Positions 49,993 through 58,924 of a DNA stretch of 64,000 nucleotides are shown here, piece by piece; position 1 is the stretch's first letter, and every line of letters starts with the position of its first letter. Source of the DNA: Chloroflexota bacterium (GTDB lineage Bacteria > Chloroflexota > Anaerolineae > Anaerolineales > Villigracilaceae); NCBI GenBank assembly GCA_016234555.1, contig JACRBJ010000069.1:88726-152725 (forward strand), given 5' to 3'. Under the pieces are notes generated by a model. The model worked only from the letters and a program-made list of their open reading frames with translations, was not told where the DNA came from and made no database searches. A program made the position numbers and the translations under genes.

Positions 49993-50684
49993 GCAACGAA
50001 CCGCACATTTTAGTCATCGATGATGAATCGCAAATCCAGCGAGCCATCCGCACCATTCTGACCGAAAAGGGATTCCGTGTGACGACTGCCAGCAGCGGCG
50101 AGGAAGGCCTGACACTGGCGGCGGCAAACGAGCCCGATATCATCATCCTCGATTTGGGTCTGCCCGACATGGACGGCGTGGAAGTCTGCTCCCGCCTGCG
50201 CGAGTGGACTCAAACCCCGATCATCATCCTCTCCGTCCGCGACAGCGAGCGTGACAAGGTCGCCGCGCTGGACAAGGGCGCGGACGACTACCTGACCAAG
50301 CCGTTCGGCATCGAGGAATTGCTGGCGCGGGTGCGGGTTGCCCTGCGACATTCCGCGCAAAAGCAGGGGACACAGAGCAAGGTGGTGCGGGCGGGCGATT
50401 TGACGATTGACCTGGTCTGGCACATCGTCAAACGCGCCGAGGAAGAGGTCAAGTTGACTGGTACGGAATACAAACTGCTTGCCTATCTTGCCGCCAATCA
50501 CGGACGGGTGCTGACTCATCAAAGCATCCTCACCCACGTTTGGGATCCCGCCGACGCCGATCACACGGAATATCTGCGAGTGTACATGCGCCAGTTGCGC
50601 AAGAAACTCGAATCCGACCCCGAGCGCCCGCAGTACATCCTCACCGAGCCTGGCATTGGCTATCGCTTTATTGCAGATGAATAA
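49989..50684 (+). CDS. KdpE-like OmpR-family response regulator
   Basis: The 231-residue protein has a receiver domain (ILVIDDESQIQ, phospho-Asp in IIILDLGLPDMDG, Lys in DDYLTKPFG) and a winged-helix effector domain (TGTEYKLLAYLAANHGRVLTH, VYMRQLRKKLESDPERPQYILTE). The two-domain pattern and the QIQRAIRTIL N-terminal stretch are KdpE-like. Its start is the ATGA that overlaps the kinase stop, so they form one unit. Its targets are likely the cation-transport genes downstream, by position. Confidence 0.92.
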   Translation: MSNEPHILVIDDESQIQRAIRTILTEKGFRVTTASSGEEGLTLAAANEPDIIILDLGLPDMDGVEVCSRLREWTQTPIIILSVRDSERDKVAALDKGADDYLTKPFGIEELLARVRVALRHSAQKQGTQSKVVRAGDLTIDLVWHIVKRAEEEVKLTGTEYKLLAYLAANHGRVLTHQSILTHVWDPADADHTEYLRVYMRQLRKKLESDPERPQYILTEPGIGYRFIADE

Positions 50685-50854
50685 AAACAATTCCGAAGGA
50701 GTAAAATGATTATTGGTTTGAGAATAATGATGGCGCAACCCCGAAGAGGTGGTGTCATGGCTTTGGCGACGTATCATATCATCCCTTCGGGATTTGTCCT
50801 CTGTGCATAATTTTCTATTGCCTGCCATCCCTATCAGGATTTTTGACTTTACAG

Positions 50855-50880
50855 CGCCCTTGCATAAGGGCGTTTTTATT
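50855..50880 (+). terminator. Terminator after the KdpE-like gene
   Basis: CGCCCT and AAGGGCG form a short stem with T-rich end (TTTTTATTT). It lies 170 bases past the regulator stop and 80 bases before the USP-like gene. The stretch 50685-50850 holds inverted-repeat fragments (ATCCCTTCGGGAT) but no recognised riboswitch. Confidence 0.7.
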
Positions 50881-50958
50881 TGTTCTTTATGCGATTGAGG
50901 AAATTTTTTGTCGCCGTTTTATGCGGGATGGTTAGGATTATTCCATCTGTGAGGTACC

Positions 50959-51591
50959 ATGAATAATCTTGACGCGAATTCCCCCATTTTTGCCGTATCT
51001 CCACCCGCGTATGCAGCTTCGGAGGGCGGACGTCGTTTGCTTGTGCTTGTCCCCGAATCCGATGCGGACGTTTCCAGCGTGGCGCGGAAAATCTGGGAGC
51101 TGGCAAATGCCCTCGGAAGCCGCGTCCAGTTCCTCGGGTTGTGCAAGGATGAATCGCGGGAACCAACTCTAAGGCGGCAGATCATCGCCCTGTCCAGTAT
51201 GGTAAGCGGCGGCAGTATCTCCGTCGAATCGAAAATCGAATTTGGGAACAACTGGCTGGGCTTCGTTAAATCCCACTGGAACAGGGGCGATGTGGTTGCC
51301 TGTTTTGCGGAGCATCGCACAGGATTCACGAACCGCCCCCTGAGCCAGATTCTGGAGGCGAACCTGAGCGCCACGGTCTATGTGCTTCCAGAATTTCAAG
51401 CGGAGCATCCGCGCCCAGCCTGGCTTTCCTCCGCGTTGAGTTGGTCTGGCTCCCTGATCATTATCGCGCTTTTTTTCTGGGGGCAGGCGAGACTTACCCA
51501 ATTGCCTCAGGATTGGGCGCATACCTCCCTGCTTTATCTTTCCATCTTCATTGAAGTTGGATTGGTGTGGTTTTGGAGTTCCCTTTTCTAA
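50959..51591 (+). CDS. USP-like protein with two C-terminal membrane helices
   Basis: The 210-residue protein has an N-terminal alpha/beta region (about 25-145, RRLLVLVPESDADVSSVARK, LSSMVSGGSISVESKIEFG) that resembles the nucleotide-binding-like UspA/KdpD-USP fold, followed by two hydrophobic helices (about 160-178 and 188-208). The glycine-rich nucleotide loop of canonical UspA is not seen. It could pass a signal between cytoplasm and membrane for the K+ system downstream. First gene of a six-gene co-directional run. The match to the USP fold is by pattern only. Confidence 0.6.
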   Translation: MNNLDANSPIFAVSPPAYAASEGGRRLLVLVPESDADVSSVARKIWELANALGSRVQFLGLCKDESREPTLRRQIIALSSMVSGGSISVESKIEFGNNWLGFVKSHWNRGDVVACFAEHRTGFTNRPLSQILEANLSATVYVLPEFQAEHPRPAWLSSALSWSGSLIIIALFFWGQARLTQLPQDWAHTSLLYLSIFIEVGLVWFWSSLF

Positions 51592-51669
51592 AAAGAAAGT
51601 AAAATACTCTAAAAGGTCTTAAAACCTTCAAGGCTCAATCATCTTTCATCATTTTCAAAAAGGTTAAGA

Positions 51670-52785
51670 ATGTCAGAAACAAATCCCAAAGTTGTGGAAA
51701 GATTGACGGAGGATTACGAACGCCAGCAGGCGTTGTTCTCCGCCCAACCCGCCATTGTCCAGCGTTTTCTCGAAACACAGGGAAAACAAATTGCGGATGC
51801 CATCGTCGAGGGCGATTCACAGGTCAGCTTTTTACTCCCCGACCGTGTGACTTGCACGCTCGAAGACGTGGCGCAGCCCGCGCTCGTGACCATCCCGCAG
51901 AATCAGCGTTCGCGTTCGGCTGGGAGTTTCATCAACCGCTTCCGCAAGGTCGAACTCTATAAGGAATTGCGGCACGTATTCATCGAATTGGAACAGTCGC
52001 CAGATCGGGCGGTCTCCGTCGCGGCGGGACTGCTGCGCCACGCCACCGTCCTGCACATGGTTCATCAAATGCTCCCGGCAGGTCGGGCTGTGATCTACAA
52101 ACCAGCGGAAGAGGACGAGACCATTCCGTCCGTTCCTGAAACGGATGGGATGGAACCCGAATCCGCAATCACTGCCGCAACTGACGCGATTGCCGAGGAA
52201 GGCAAAGCTGAAGAAGGGCGCGGCGACCTGCTTGTGCCGTTCGTACCGTATGCCCGCAAGTTCTTCGTGCCGCAGTGGGTGGCTTTCGGCGAGCACGGTG
52301 AGATGCTGGTCAAGTCGTTGGAGGAGGCGAATGGGCACGTCAAATCCATGCAGAGATTCATGGAAGTGCTCTTTCTCGCTGTGGCGATTGCCCCTTACAT
52401 TTCCACCGATGAGGAGTTTGTGACCAAGCGCTACGGTATGTTGGGGCAACTCGTCAACCAGGGACGTGCGCTGGCAATCTTCCAGACTAGGGAAATTATT
52501 GCCCGCATCAAGGAACGCGCTGCGGCGGGAAGTCTGAATCGCGGACTGCGCCTGAGCCTGCCTTACTTCGACGACCAGGAACTCAAGATTGACATCTCTG
52601 ACTTCGAAATCATCCCGTCGGGACGCATCATGTTCGTACCCGCCTTTGTGGTGCGTGCCGTGCGTCAGGAGGAAGCCAAGGTCAGTCAGGATACGCGCTT
52701 CAACCCGTCCACCCGCAAGCATTTGTTGCATTTGCTCAGCCTGCTCGAGGAAGCGTTCGAGAGTGGTAATGAGGAGATGCGATAA
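51670..52785 (+). CDS. Uncharacterised soluble protein in the K+ transport run
   Basis: This 371-residue protein is predicted soluble, without signal peptide or membrane helix. It is rich in Glu, Arg and hydrophobic residues in alternating helices (GRAVIYKPAEEDETIPS, then a Pro/Glu/Ala-rich linker near 140-180, then HGEMLVKSLEEANGHVKSMQRF). No family was recognised. Its stop TAA shares a base with the next ATG (TAATG), so it is translationally coupled to the KimA-like permease gene, and a role in assembling or regulating that transporter is plausible. Confidence 0.68.
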   Translation: MSETNPKVVERLTEDYERQQALFSAQPAIVQRFLETQGKQIADAIVEGDSQVSFLLPDRVTCTLEDVAQPALVTIPQNQRSRSAGSFINRFRKVELYKELRHVFIELEQSPDRAVSVAAGLLRHATVLHMVHQMLPAGRAVIYKPAEEDETIPSVPETDGMEPESAITAATDAIAEEGKAEEGRGDLLVPFVPYARKFFVPQWVAFGEHGEMLVKSLEEANGHVKSMQRFMEVLFLAVAIAPYISTDEEFVTKRYGMLGQLVNQGRALAIFQTREIIARIKERAAAGSLNRGLRLSLPYFDDQELKIDISDFEIIPSGRIMFVPAFVVRAVRQEEAKVSQDTRFNPSTRKHLLHLLSLLEEAFESGNEEMR

Positions 52786-54602
52786 TGTTATTCTCCATCG
52801 CTCTTTTAATTGTGATTGTGGTGGTGGTTTTCCGCGTGGCTCCCAGTGAGAGCCAGGAGGATGCCCATATCCACGGCGCGGGACAGGTTGGCGTGCTGGC
52901 AGCGCTTGCCCTCTTCGGCGTGGATTATTTCACATCGTATTTTTATGCCACTGGCGAGATGATGCACGCCCTGCATCCCTATGGACTGGAACACCTTGGT
53001 TATTATGCGGTGCTTGTCATTGGGATAGCCAACCTGGCCTTTGGCGCCTTATACATGTATTCATTGGGAATATTCAACGAAGGCGGCGGTTCCTTCACAG
53101 CCGCCATGCGTTACCTCGGACCATCGCTCAGCCTGGTTGTGGCGGTCGTCCTCTTGCAGGACTATATCTTCACGATCGTCGTCTCCACCCTTTCGGGCGT
53201 GGACCAGTTATTGTCGCTCCGCCAGGCAGGCGGCATTGCCTGGTACTGGCACTTCCTGCTCGGCGCGGCGATGGTTGCCACCACCTGGTACATCACCATC
53301 CGCGGACGCGGTGAATCCGCCAAGGTGGTTTTCATCGGCCTGGGCATCTTTGTCATGCTGACCATCACCATGGCAATCGGCTTGTTCATCGCCAAGGGGG
53401 CGGGTGTTCCGCCCCTGCCTGCCGAGGAGACAGAACATGTCGCCTCTCTTGGCTCCGCACTCTTTCATCTGCTTGCCGCTTCGATGAAGGGACTCGTCGC
53501 CTTATCAGGTCTCGAAGCCATGTCCAATGGGATTCAGTTCGTGATCGATGGCGACGTGCCGCTTATCAAGTGGGGACGCAAGCACATGCCCAAACTTGAA
53601 AGTCTCTGGCATTTCTATAGCGGCAAGTCGGGCATTGGACGCATCGTACAAACCTCCTTCCTGTTCTATGGCGCATTGACAACCCTCTTCCTCACCTACT
53701 TTTCCATTCACTTTCAGGCATTCGACGGTGTCGCGGGACGCAGCCTGGTTGGGAACCTGGCATTCATCGGATTCTCCTCCATTCCTGGCGGAACAATCCT
53801 GTTCTGGACGTATCAAATCCTGGCGGTGGGACTGCTCACCGCAGCGTCCATGACGGCTTTCCAGGACCTGCAAGCCATCACCTGGCGCAATGTGGCAATT
53901 GGAGAACTGCCCGAAGTGATTGTTTACCGCAATCCCAAAGGGACATTCACCCGCCCTGTAACCGTCGCGGCAATTGTTACCATCATCATCCAGTTTTTGG
54001 TGCGCGGACACACCAGCACGGCGGTTCCGTACTACGGCGTGGGCGTATTCCTGCCGATTGCCGTGATGGGACTCGCCATCCGCCAGCATGTAAAACAACA
54101 TCTTGTTGGACGCGCGCGCACTGTTGGCTTGTGGGGCTCCACGTTCTCAACTGTACTGGCAACCATTATTTTCGTTGGTCAAATCGTCACCAAATGGAAC
54201 GAGGGCGGCTGGGTGGTTCTGATTGTATTATCCACCCTGATTTTGATGGCGCACGTCATCTTGCTTACGCCTGCTGGCTACCGCGACCCCGAAGACATTC
54301 ACCGTGTCATCCGCGAGAAATCCCGCATTCAGGGCGCGATGGGAAATATCGTCGAGTGGCAGTCCCTGAGAATTCAGGAATACCGCTACCTGATGATGAT
54401 GAAGATATCAAACTTCTTTGGAATGTTCGGCATCTTCAAGCCGCTACGTTTTGAAGACCAGCCCGTGCCTGTGGAAGCGGGTCCCTTTGAGAAAGCCATG
54501 AATCACGGCGAACACAAGACCTTCCTCGAAGAGTACCTGCCCAAACCCGAACCCCGTGTTGGCGGCGCTCCGAAGGAATCTGCACCCGAGGATGTGGAAT
54601 AA
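52785..54602 (+). CDS. APC-superfamily permease, KimA-like
   Basis: The 605-residue protein has about twelve membrane helices. Near the N-terminus ALALFGVDYFTSYFYATGEMMH and GGGSFTAAMRYLGPSLSL resemble the substrate-site helices of KimA-type K+ importers in the APC superfamily, as does the KWNEGGWVVLI element (about 468-478). The C-terminal about 110 residues are soluble, as in KimA. Amino acid transport cannot be excluded from sequence alone. Flanked by a coupled unknown gene and a P-type ATPase, with K+-type two-component and TrkA genes, which favours potassium. Confidence 0.65.
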   Translation: MLFSIALLIVIVVVVFRVAPSESQEDAHIHGAGQVGVLAALALFGVDYFTSYFYATGEMMHALHPYGLEHLGYYAVLVIGIANLAFGALYMYSLGIFNEGGGSFTAAMRYLGPSLSLVVAVVLLQDYIFTIVVSTLSGVDQLLSLRQAGGIAWYWHFLLGAAMVATTWYITIRGRGESAKVVFIGLGIFVMLTITMAIGLFIAKGAGVPPLPAEETEHVASLGSALFHLLAASMKGLVALSGLEAMSNGIQFVIDGDVPLIKWGRKHMPKLESLWHFYSGKSGIGRIVQTSFLFYGALTTLFLTYFSIHFQAFDGVAGRSLVGNLAFIGFSSIPGGTILFWTYQILAVGLLTAASMTAFQDLQAITWRNVAIGELPEVIVYRNPKGTFTRPVTVAAIVTIIIQFLVRGHTSTAVPYYGVGVFLPIAVMGLAIRQHVKQHLVGRARTVGLWGSTFSTVLATIIFVGQIVTKWNEGGWVVLIVLSTLILMAHVILLTPAGYRDPEDIHRVIREKSRIQGAMGNIVEWQSLRIQEYRYLMMMKISNFFGMFGIFKPLRFEDQPVPVEAGPFEKAMNHGEHKTFLEEYLPKPEPRVGGAPKESAPEDVE

Positions 54603-54693
54603 AAGATTCTTCAAACACAAAGGGCACGAGGGTTTTTAGAAGACCATCTTCGTGTTCCTTTGTGGTTTGATTTTTTTCATCCTTCCTCCTTTC

Positions 54694-57525
54694 ATGCCCT
54701 CCTCCCCCATTCACAGCCTGCGCGTAAACGAAGTCTTCGAGTCGCTCGAAACCTCCGCCAGCGGACTTGCCGCCGTCGAGGCTGAATCGCGCCTGTCGCT
54801 GTATGGTCCCAACATCCTTTCGCAGCAGAAAAAGGAATCGGTCTGGGAGAAACTGCTCCAGGAGGTGACGCACCTGCCCGTGCTGGTGCTTCTCGTGCTT
54901 GGGCTGGCTGCGTTGCTCCAGCGCGATGTGATCCTCGCGCTCATCATCTGGAGTATCATCCTTGTCAATACGGCTTTCTCCATCTGGCGCGAATTTCGTG
55001 CCGAGCAAGCCATCGAAAAACTGCGCGAGATTTTGCCGTCCTTCGCCCATATCATCCGCGAGGGACGGGAGGATTATCTTCCCACCAGCGACGTTGTCCC
55101 TGGCGATGTGTTGATTCTCGCCGAGGGCGATAACATCCCCGCCGACGCCCGCGTCATCGAAGAATACGGTTTGCGGACGAACAACGCCACGCTGACGGGC
55201 GAAGCCATCCCCGCGCGCAAGACAGCCGACGCTTCTGTTTTGAGCGGGATCAGCGAACTCGACCGCCCGAACCTGATTTTTGCGGGGACATCCGTCGCCT
55301 CTGGCACGGGACGGGCTGTGGTCTACGCCACGGGGATGATGACCCAATTTGGGCGCATTGCCCACCTGACCCAGAGCATCGCCGAAGAGCCGACCCCATT
55401 CCAAAAGGAACTGACCCAACTGAGCAAGCTCACCGCATGGATTGCCCTGCTCATCGGTTCCATCGTGGCGGTGGTTGGATTCTTCGAGATGAACTTCCCG
55501 CTGCGGGAGATTACCCTGCTGGCTTTGGGCGTGGCTGTCGCCGTCATCCCCGAAGGGCTGGTTGCCACACTGACGCTGTCGCTGGCAGCGGCAACCCAAC
55601 GGTTGGCGAAGCGCGGCGTGCTGGCGAAGAAAATCTCCACCGTGGAAAAGCTCGGTCTGGTATCCGTCATCTGCACCGACAAAAGTGGCACGCTCACCCA
55701 GAACCAGATGACCGTGCGCGAGATTTGGACGGCACGGAAACAGGTCAAAGTTTCGGGCGTGGGCTACGATCCGCATGGGAAGTTCTCGCCAAACCCCACT
55801 GGTCAGCCTTGGGAGCAGGATTTCCATTGCCTGCTGGAAGCCGCTTCGTGCTGCAACAATGCACGGGTGAATCCGCCTTCGATTGATCATCCCACGTGGA
55901 CCAGTCTTGGCGACCAGACCGAAGCCGCGCTGAAGGTGACGGCGATGAAGGCGGACATCGAAGAGGACGAGATGAACGAAGTCATGCCGCGCGTGCATGA
56001 AATTCCCTTCGACGCGCGCCGCAAGCGGATGACCACCATCCACCGTGACCGAAGCCACGAGATTGCCTTCGTCAAGGGAGCGCCGCGCGAGGTGCTGCAA
56101 CTCTGCACGCTGATCTCGCTTGACGGCGAGCCTCACCCGCTGACGAATGAACTCCGCGCCGAAATCCTCGCCGCCAACGACGAATATGCCCGTGGCGCTT
56201 TGCGTGTGCTGGCTCTTGCCCGCCGTGACCTGCCTCCGCGTTCCGGTTCGTATACCGCTGAAAACGTGGAACACGATCTGGTCTTTCTCGGTTTGATGGC
56301 GATGATGGACCCACCGCGCCCGCAAGTGGAACAGGCTGTCCGCATCTGCCGTGAAGCCAATATCCGCATCGTGATGATTACAGGCGATTACGGTCTCACC
56401 GCCGAATCGCTGGCCCGCCGTGTGGGCATGTTGACCACGCCCAACACCGTCATCTTGACGGGCGCGGAACTCGACGAACTCTCTGATGTTGCCTTGCAGG
56501 AGCTGCTCGACAAGGAAGTGTTGTTTGCCCGCATGGCTCCCGAACACAAGATGAGGCTGGTTTCCGCTTTTCAACAGCGCGGCGAAGTGGTTGCCGTGAC
56601 GGGGGATGGAGTCAACGATGCGCCTGCCTTGCGGAAGGCGGATGTGGGTGTCTCGATGGGCATTGTCGGCACGGACGTCTCGAAGGAAGCCGCCGACATT
56701 ATCCTGACCGAGGACGACTTCAGCGCGATCACCTCTGCCATCGAAGAGGGACGCGGCGTGTTCGACAACATCCGCAAGTTCATCACCTATATTTTTTCCA
56801 GCAACATCCCCGAGCTCATGCCCTTCATCGTCGCTTCCAGCCTGCCGCTCATGCCGCTGGCGCTCACCGTCAAACAAATCCTCGCCATCGATCTTGGCAC
56901 CGACATGTTCCCCGCGCTGGCGCTCGGCATGGAAAAGCCCGAACCCGACGTGATGAAGAAGCCGCCGCGTCCGCGTCACCAGCCATTGCTGGATAGGGGT
57001 GTGCTGTCCCGCGCGACCTGGCTGGGCATGATCGAGGCTGTCTTGTGCTTTGCGGGATTCATTTTGATTTTCATGCTTTCGGGGCATGTCTCTGAAATTG
57101 GATTATCCGCGCTGGCAAGTATCACCATCCCCGAAAACTGGAAACTGTCGCTGACATTTTTGGAGGCGGGAATCCTCGCCTCCACGGTGTATCACGCGGG
57201 AGTGATCATGGCGCAGATTGGTAACGCTTTTGCCTGCCGCTCCGACCGCGCGCGCAGTTCGCAGATCGGCTGGTTGAGCAATAAGTACCTGTTGGCTGGC
57301 ATATTCATCGAATTGGCGGGTATACTCGGCATTATCTACATCCCGTTCCTCGCCGAGATTTTCAACCACGTTCCGCTGCCGGCGTGGATGTGGGTTGGTC
57401 TGGCTTCATATGCCCTGATTTTGTATGCCATTGAGTGGATTCGTAAGGCGATTTATCGCGCCCTGGTCAAAAGCAAAACCAACGGAAAGCCGTCCACTTT
57501 ATCTGTTCAGGAGGTAAACCGATGA
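54694..57525 (+). CDS. P-type ATPase with Na,K-ATPase (type IIC) signatures
   Basis: About 943 residues from ATG 54694. The layout is a type II P-ATPase: LTGEAIP actuator loop, phosphorylation motif CTDKSGTLTQNQM with Asp329 (Ser replaces the usual Thr), GDGVNDAPAL hinge, ten hydrophobic helices. Signatures differ from Ca2+ pumps: PEGLVATLTLSLAAATQRLA (M4), SSNIPELMPF (M5) and IDLGTDMFPALALGMEKPEPD (M6). They match the Na,K-ATPase pattern PEGLLAT, SNIPE and IDLGTDM, keeping the Ser, Glu and two Asp that bind K+/Na+. It likely moves monovalent cations. An upstream frame to 54652 adds an unsupported N-terminus. Its stop overlaps the trkA-like start. Confidence 0.88.
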   Translation: MPSSPIHSLRVNEVFESLETSASGLAAVEAESRLSLYGPNILSQQKKESVWEKLLQEVTHLPVLVLLVLGLAALLQRDVILALIIWSIILVNTAFSIWREFRAEQAIEKLREILPSFAHIIREGREDYLPTSDVVPGDVLILAEGDNIPADARVIEEYGLRTNNATLTGEAIPARKTADASVLSGISELDRPNLIFAGTSVASGTGRAVVYATGMMTQFGRIAHLTQSIAEEPTPFQKELTQLSKLTAWIALLIGSIVAVVGFFEMNFPLREITLLALGVAVAVIPEGLVATLTLSLAAATQRLAKRGVLAKKISTVEKLGLVSVICTDKSGTLTQNQMTVREIWTARKQVKVSGVGYDPHGKFSPNPTGQPWEQDFHCLLEAASCCNNARVNPPSIDHPTWTSLGDQTEAALKVTAMKADIEEDEMNEVMPRVHEIPFDARRKRMTTIHRDRSHEIAFVKGAPREVLQLCTLISLDGEPHPLTNELRAEILAANDEYARGALRVLALARRDLPPRSGSYTAENVEHDLVFLGLMAMMDPPRPQVEQAVRICREANIRIVMITGDYGLTAESLARRVGMLTTPNTVILTGAELDELSDVALQELLDKEVLFARMAPEHKMRLVSAFQQRGEVVAVTGDGVNDAPALRKADVGVSMGIVGTDVSKEAADIILTEDDFSAITSAIEEGRGVFDNIRKFITYIFSSNIPELMPFIVASSLPLMPLALTVKQILAIDLGTDMFPALALGMEKPEPDVMKKPPRPRHQPLLDRGVLSRATWLGMIEAVLCFAGFILIFMLSGHVSEIGLSALASITIPENWKLSLTFLEAGILASTVYHAGVIMAQIGNAFACRSDRARSSQIGWLSNKYLLAGIFIELAGILGIIYIPFLAEIFNHVPLPAWMWVGLASYALILYAIEWIRKAIYRALVKSKTNGKPSTLSVQEVNR

Positions 57526-58172
57526 AAATCATTGTCATGGGGTGCGGACGGGTCGGCTCGACGGTCAGCCGTCTGTTTGCCAAAATCGGTCACGATGTCA
57601 CCGTCATCGACCACGAAGATTCCAGCGCGCTTGTCAGGCTTGGAGCCGACTACAAGGGGAAGGTCATACACGGCATCGGTTTCGACCGCGACGTTTTGTT
57701 GGAGGCGGGAATCGAAACCGCCGAGGCGTTCGTCGCCGCCAGCCCTTCGGATAACGCCAACATCGTCGCGGCTCGCACCGCGCGAAACGTCTTCCGCGTG
57801 CCGCGAGTCATCGCGCGGTTGTACGATCCGTTGCGGGCGGAGATCTATCAGCGGCTTGGGCTGTCCACCATTTCCACCACCACCTGGGGCGCGGAACGAA
57901 TCGTCGAAGTCATCACCCACACCGACCTGGACGTGATCCACCTGTTTCAGGACCAGAATACGACGCTGGTCCGCGTGGAAGTCCCCGCCCGTTTCAACGG
58001 TCATAAGGTGGCAAACCTGAACATCCCTGGCGAGGTGATGGTGGTTGCGATCACGCGGGATATACGTACGTTCATCCCCGTTTCAGGCACCGAGTTTCAG
58101 GAAGGCGATACGGTCTATCTGACCGCCATCCCGTCAGCCATGCACAGGCTGAAAGATATGCTGGGAGAATAG
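57522..58172 (+). CDS. TrkA/RCK-type K+ regulatory protein (first)
   Basis: The 216-residue protein begins MKIIVMGCGRVGSTVSRLF, the nucleotide-binding TrkA_N (RCK_N) Rossmann loop (GxGxxG), with Asp at the end of the second strand (VTVIDHED). A TrkA_C domain follows (about 135-216, ALRVEVPA... EGDTVYLTAIP). It binds NAD(H), ATP or c-di-AMP-like ligands and gates K+ channels or transporters. Its start overlaps the ATPase stop (ATGA). Confidence 0.9.
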   Translation: MKIIVMGCGRVGSTVSRLFAKIGHDVTVIDHEDSSALVRLGADYKGKVIHGIGFDRDVLLEAGIETAEAFVAASPSDNANIVAARTARNVFRVPRVIARLYDPLRAEIYQRLGLSTISTTTWGAERIVEVITHTDLDVIHLFQDQNTTLVRVEVPARFNGHKVANLNIPGEVMVVAITRDIRTFIPVSGTEFQEGDTVYLTAIPSAMHRLKDMLGE

Positions 58173-58181
58173 GAGGCAGCC

Positions 58182-58850
58182 ATGTATGTAATCGTTGTCG
58201 GCGGCGGCAATACGGGATCGCAGCTTGCGAAGTTTTTGCTCGATGCCAAACATAAGGTCTGCGTGATCGAGGAACGCCCCGCCGTGCTGAAAAAGCTGGA
58301 AGCGGAAATCCCGCAGGAATGCATCCTCACAGGCGATGGAAGTTCCCCCGCCGTTTTGGAAAAAGCGGATATCAAAAACGCCCAGGTGCTGGCAGCGGTG
58401 ACTGGTTCGGACGAGACCAACCTGGTCATCACCACCCTCGGACGCTTCGAGTTCGGCGTGCCGCGCATCATCGCCCGCGTCAACAATGCGAAGAACGCCT
58501 GGCTGTTCACCCCCGAAATGGGCGTGGACGTTTCGCTCAATCAGGCGGAAATTCTCTCGCGGCTATGCGCCGAGGAAATGTCTGTGGGTGACATGATGAC
58601 CATGCTCAAGATTCGGCGCGGAAAGTTCTCCCTTGTGGAGGAGAAGATTGCTCCCAAGGCGCCCGCAATCGGACTGGCATTGAAAGATTTATCCCTGCCG
58701 AATAACTGCGTCATCTCGGGCATCATCCGCCACGGAGAGATGATCCTGCCGCGTGGGACGACCATCCTCGAAGTTGGCGACGAAATCCTCGCGCTGGTGG
58801 ATGACCCCGCGCGCGAGGTGCTGGCGAAGTTGTTGAGCCGCCCCAGATAA
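58182..58850 (+). CDS. TrkA/RCK-type K+ regulatory protein (second)
   Basis: A 222-residue paralogue: MYVIVVGGGNTGSQLAKFLL (nucleotide loop), then Glu-ended second strand CVIEERP, and a TrkA_C domain from about 140 (KFSLVEEKIAPKAP... EVGDEILALVDD). It lies nine bases after the first. No TrkH/KtrB channel subunit is present, so the pair may control the KimA-like permease or the ATPase, or a channel elsewhere. Two single-RCK proteins in tandem may form a heteromeric ring. Confidence 0.9.
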   Translation: MYVIVVGGGNTGSQLAKFLLDAKHKVCVIEERPAVLKKLEAEIPQECILTGDGSSPAVLEKADIKNAQVLAAVTGSDETNLVITTLGRFEFGVPRIIARVNNAKNAWLFTPEMGVDVSLNQAEILSRLCAEEMSVGDMMTMLKIRRGKFSLVEEKIAPKAPAIGLALKDLSLPNNCVISGIIRHGEMILPRGTTILEVGDEILALVDDPAREVLAKLLSRPR

Positions 58851-58856
58851 AATTCG

Positions 58857-58886
58857 AGCCGCGAGAAATTCCTCGCGGCTTTTTTG
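58857..58886 (+). terminator. Terminator after the second TrkA-like gene
   Basis: AGCCGCGAG and CTCGCGGCT form a 9-bp stem with a six-base loop, followed by TTTTTG. It closes the cation-transport run. Confidence 0.9.
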
Positions 58887-58924
58887 TTGCTGAGGCGCCT
58901 CCGAAAGCAGATTGTATTTCTTTT

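Noticed and set aside
50685..50850. c-di-AMP (ydaO-type) riboswitch before the K+ genes
   Set aside because: None of the conserved blocks were found; only fragments of inverted repeats are visible.
54436..57087. Very long minus-strand open frame (883 codons) opposite the P-type ATPase
   Set aside because: It is His/Arg/Gly-rich without any domain pattern and lies fully antisense to a gene with complete ATPase motifs; high GC third positions explain it.
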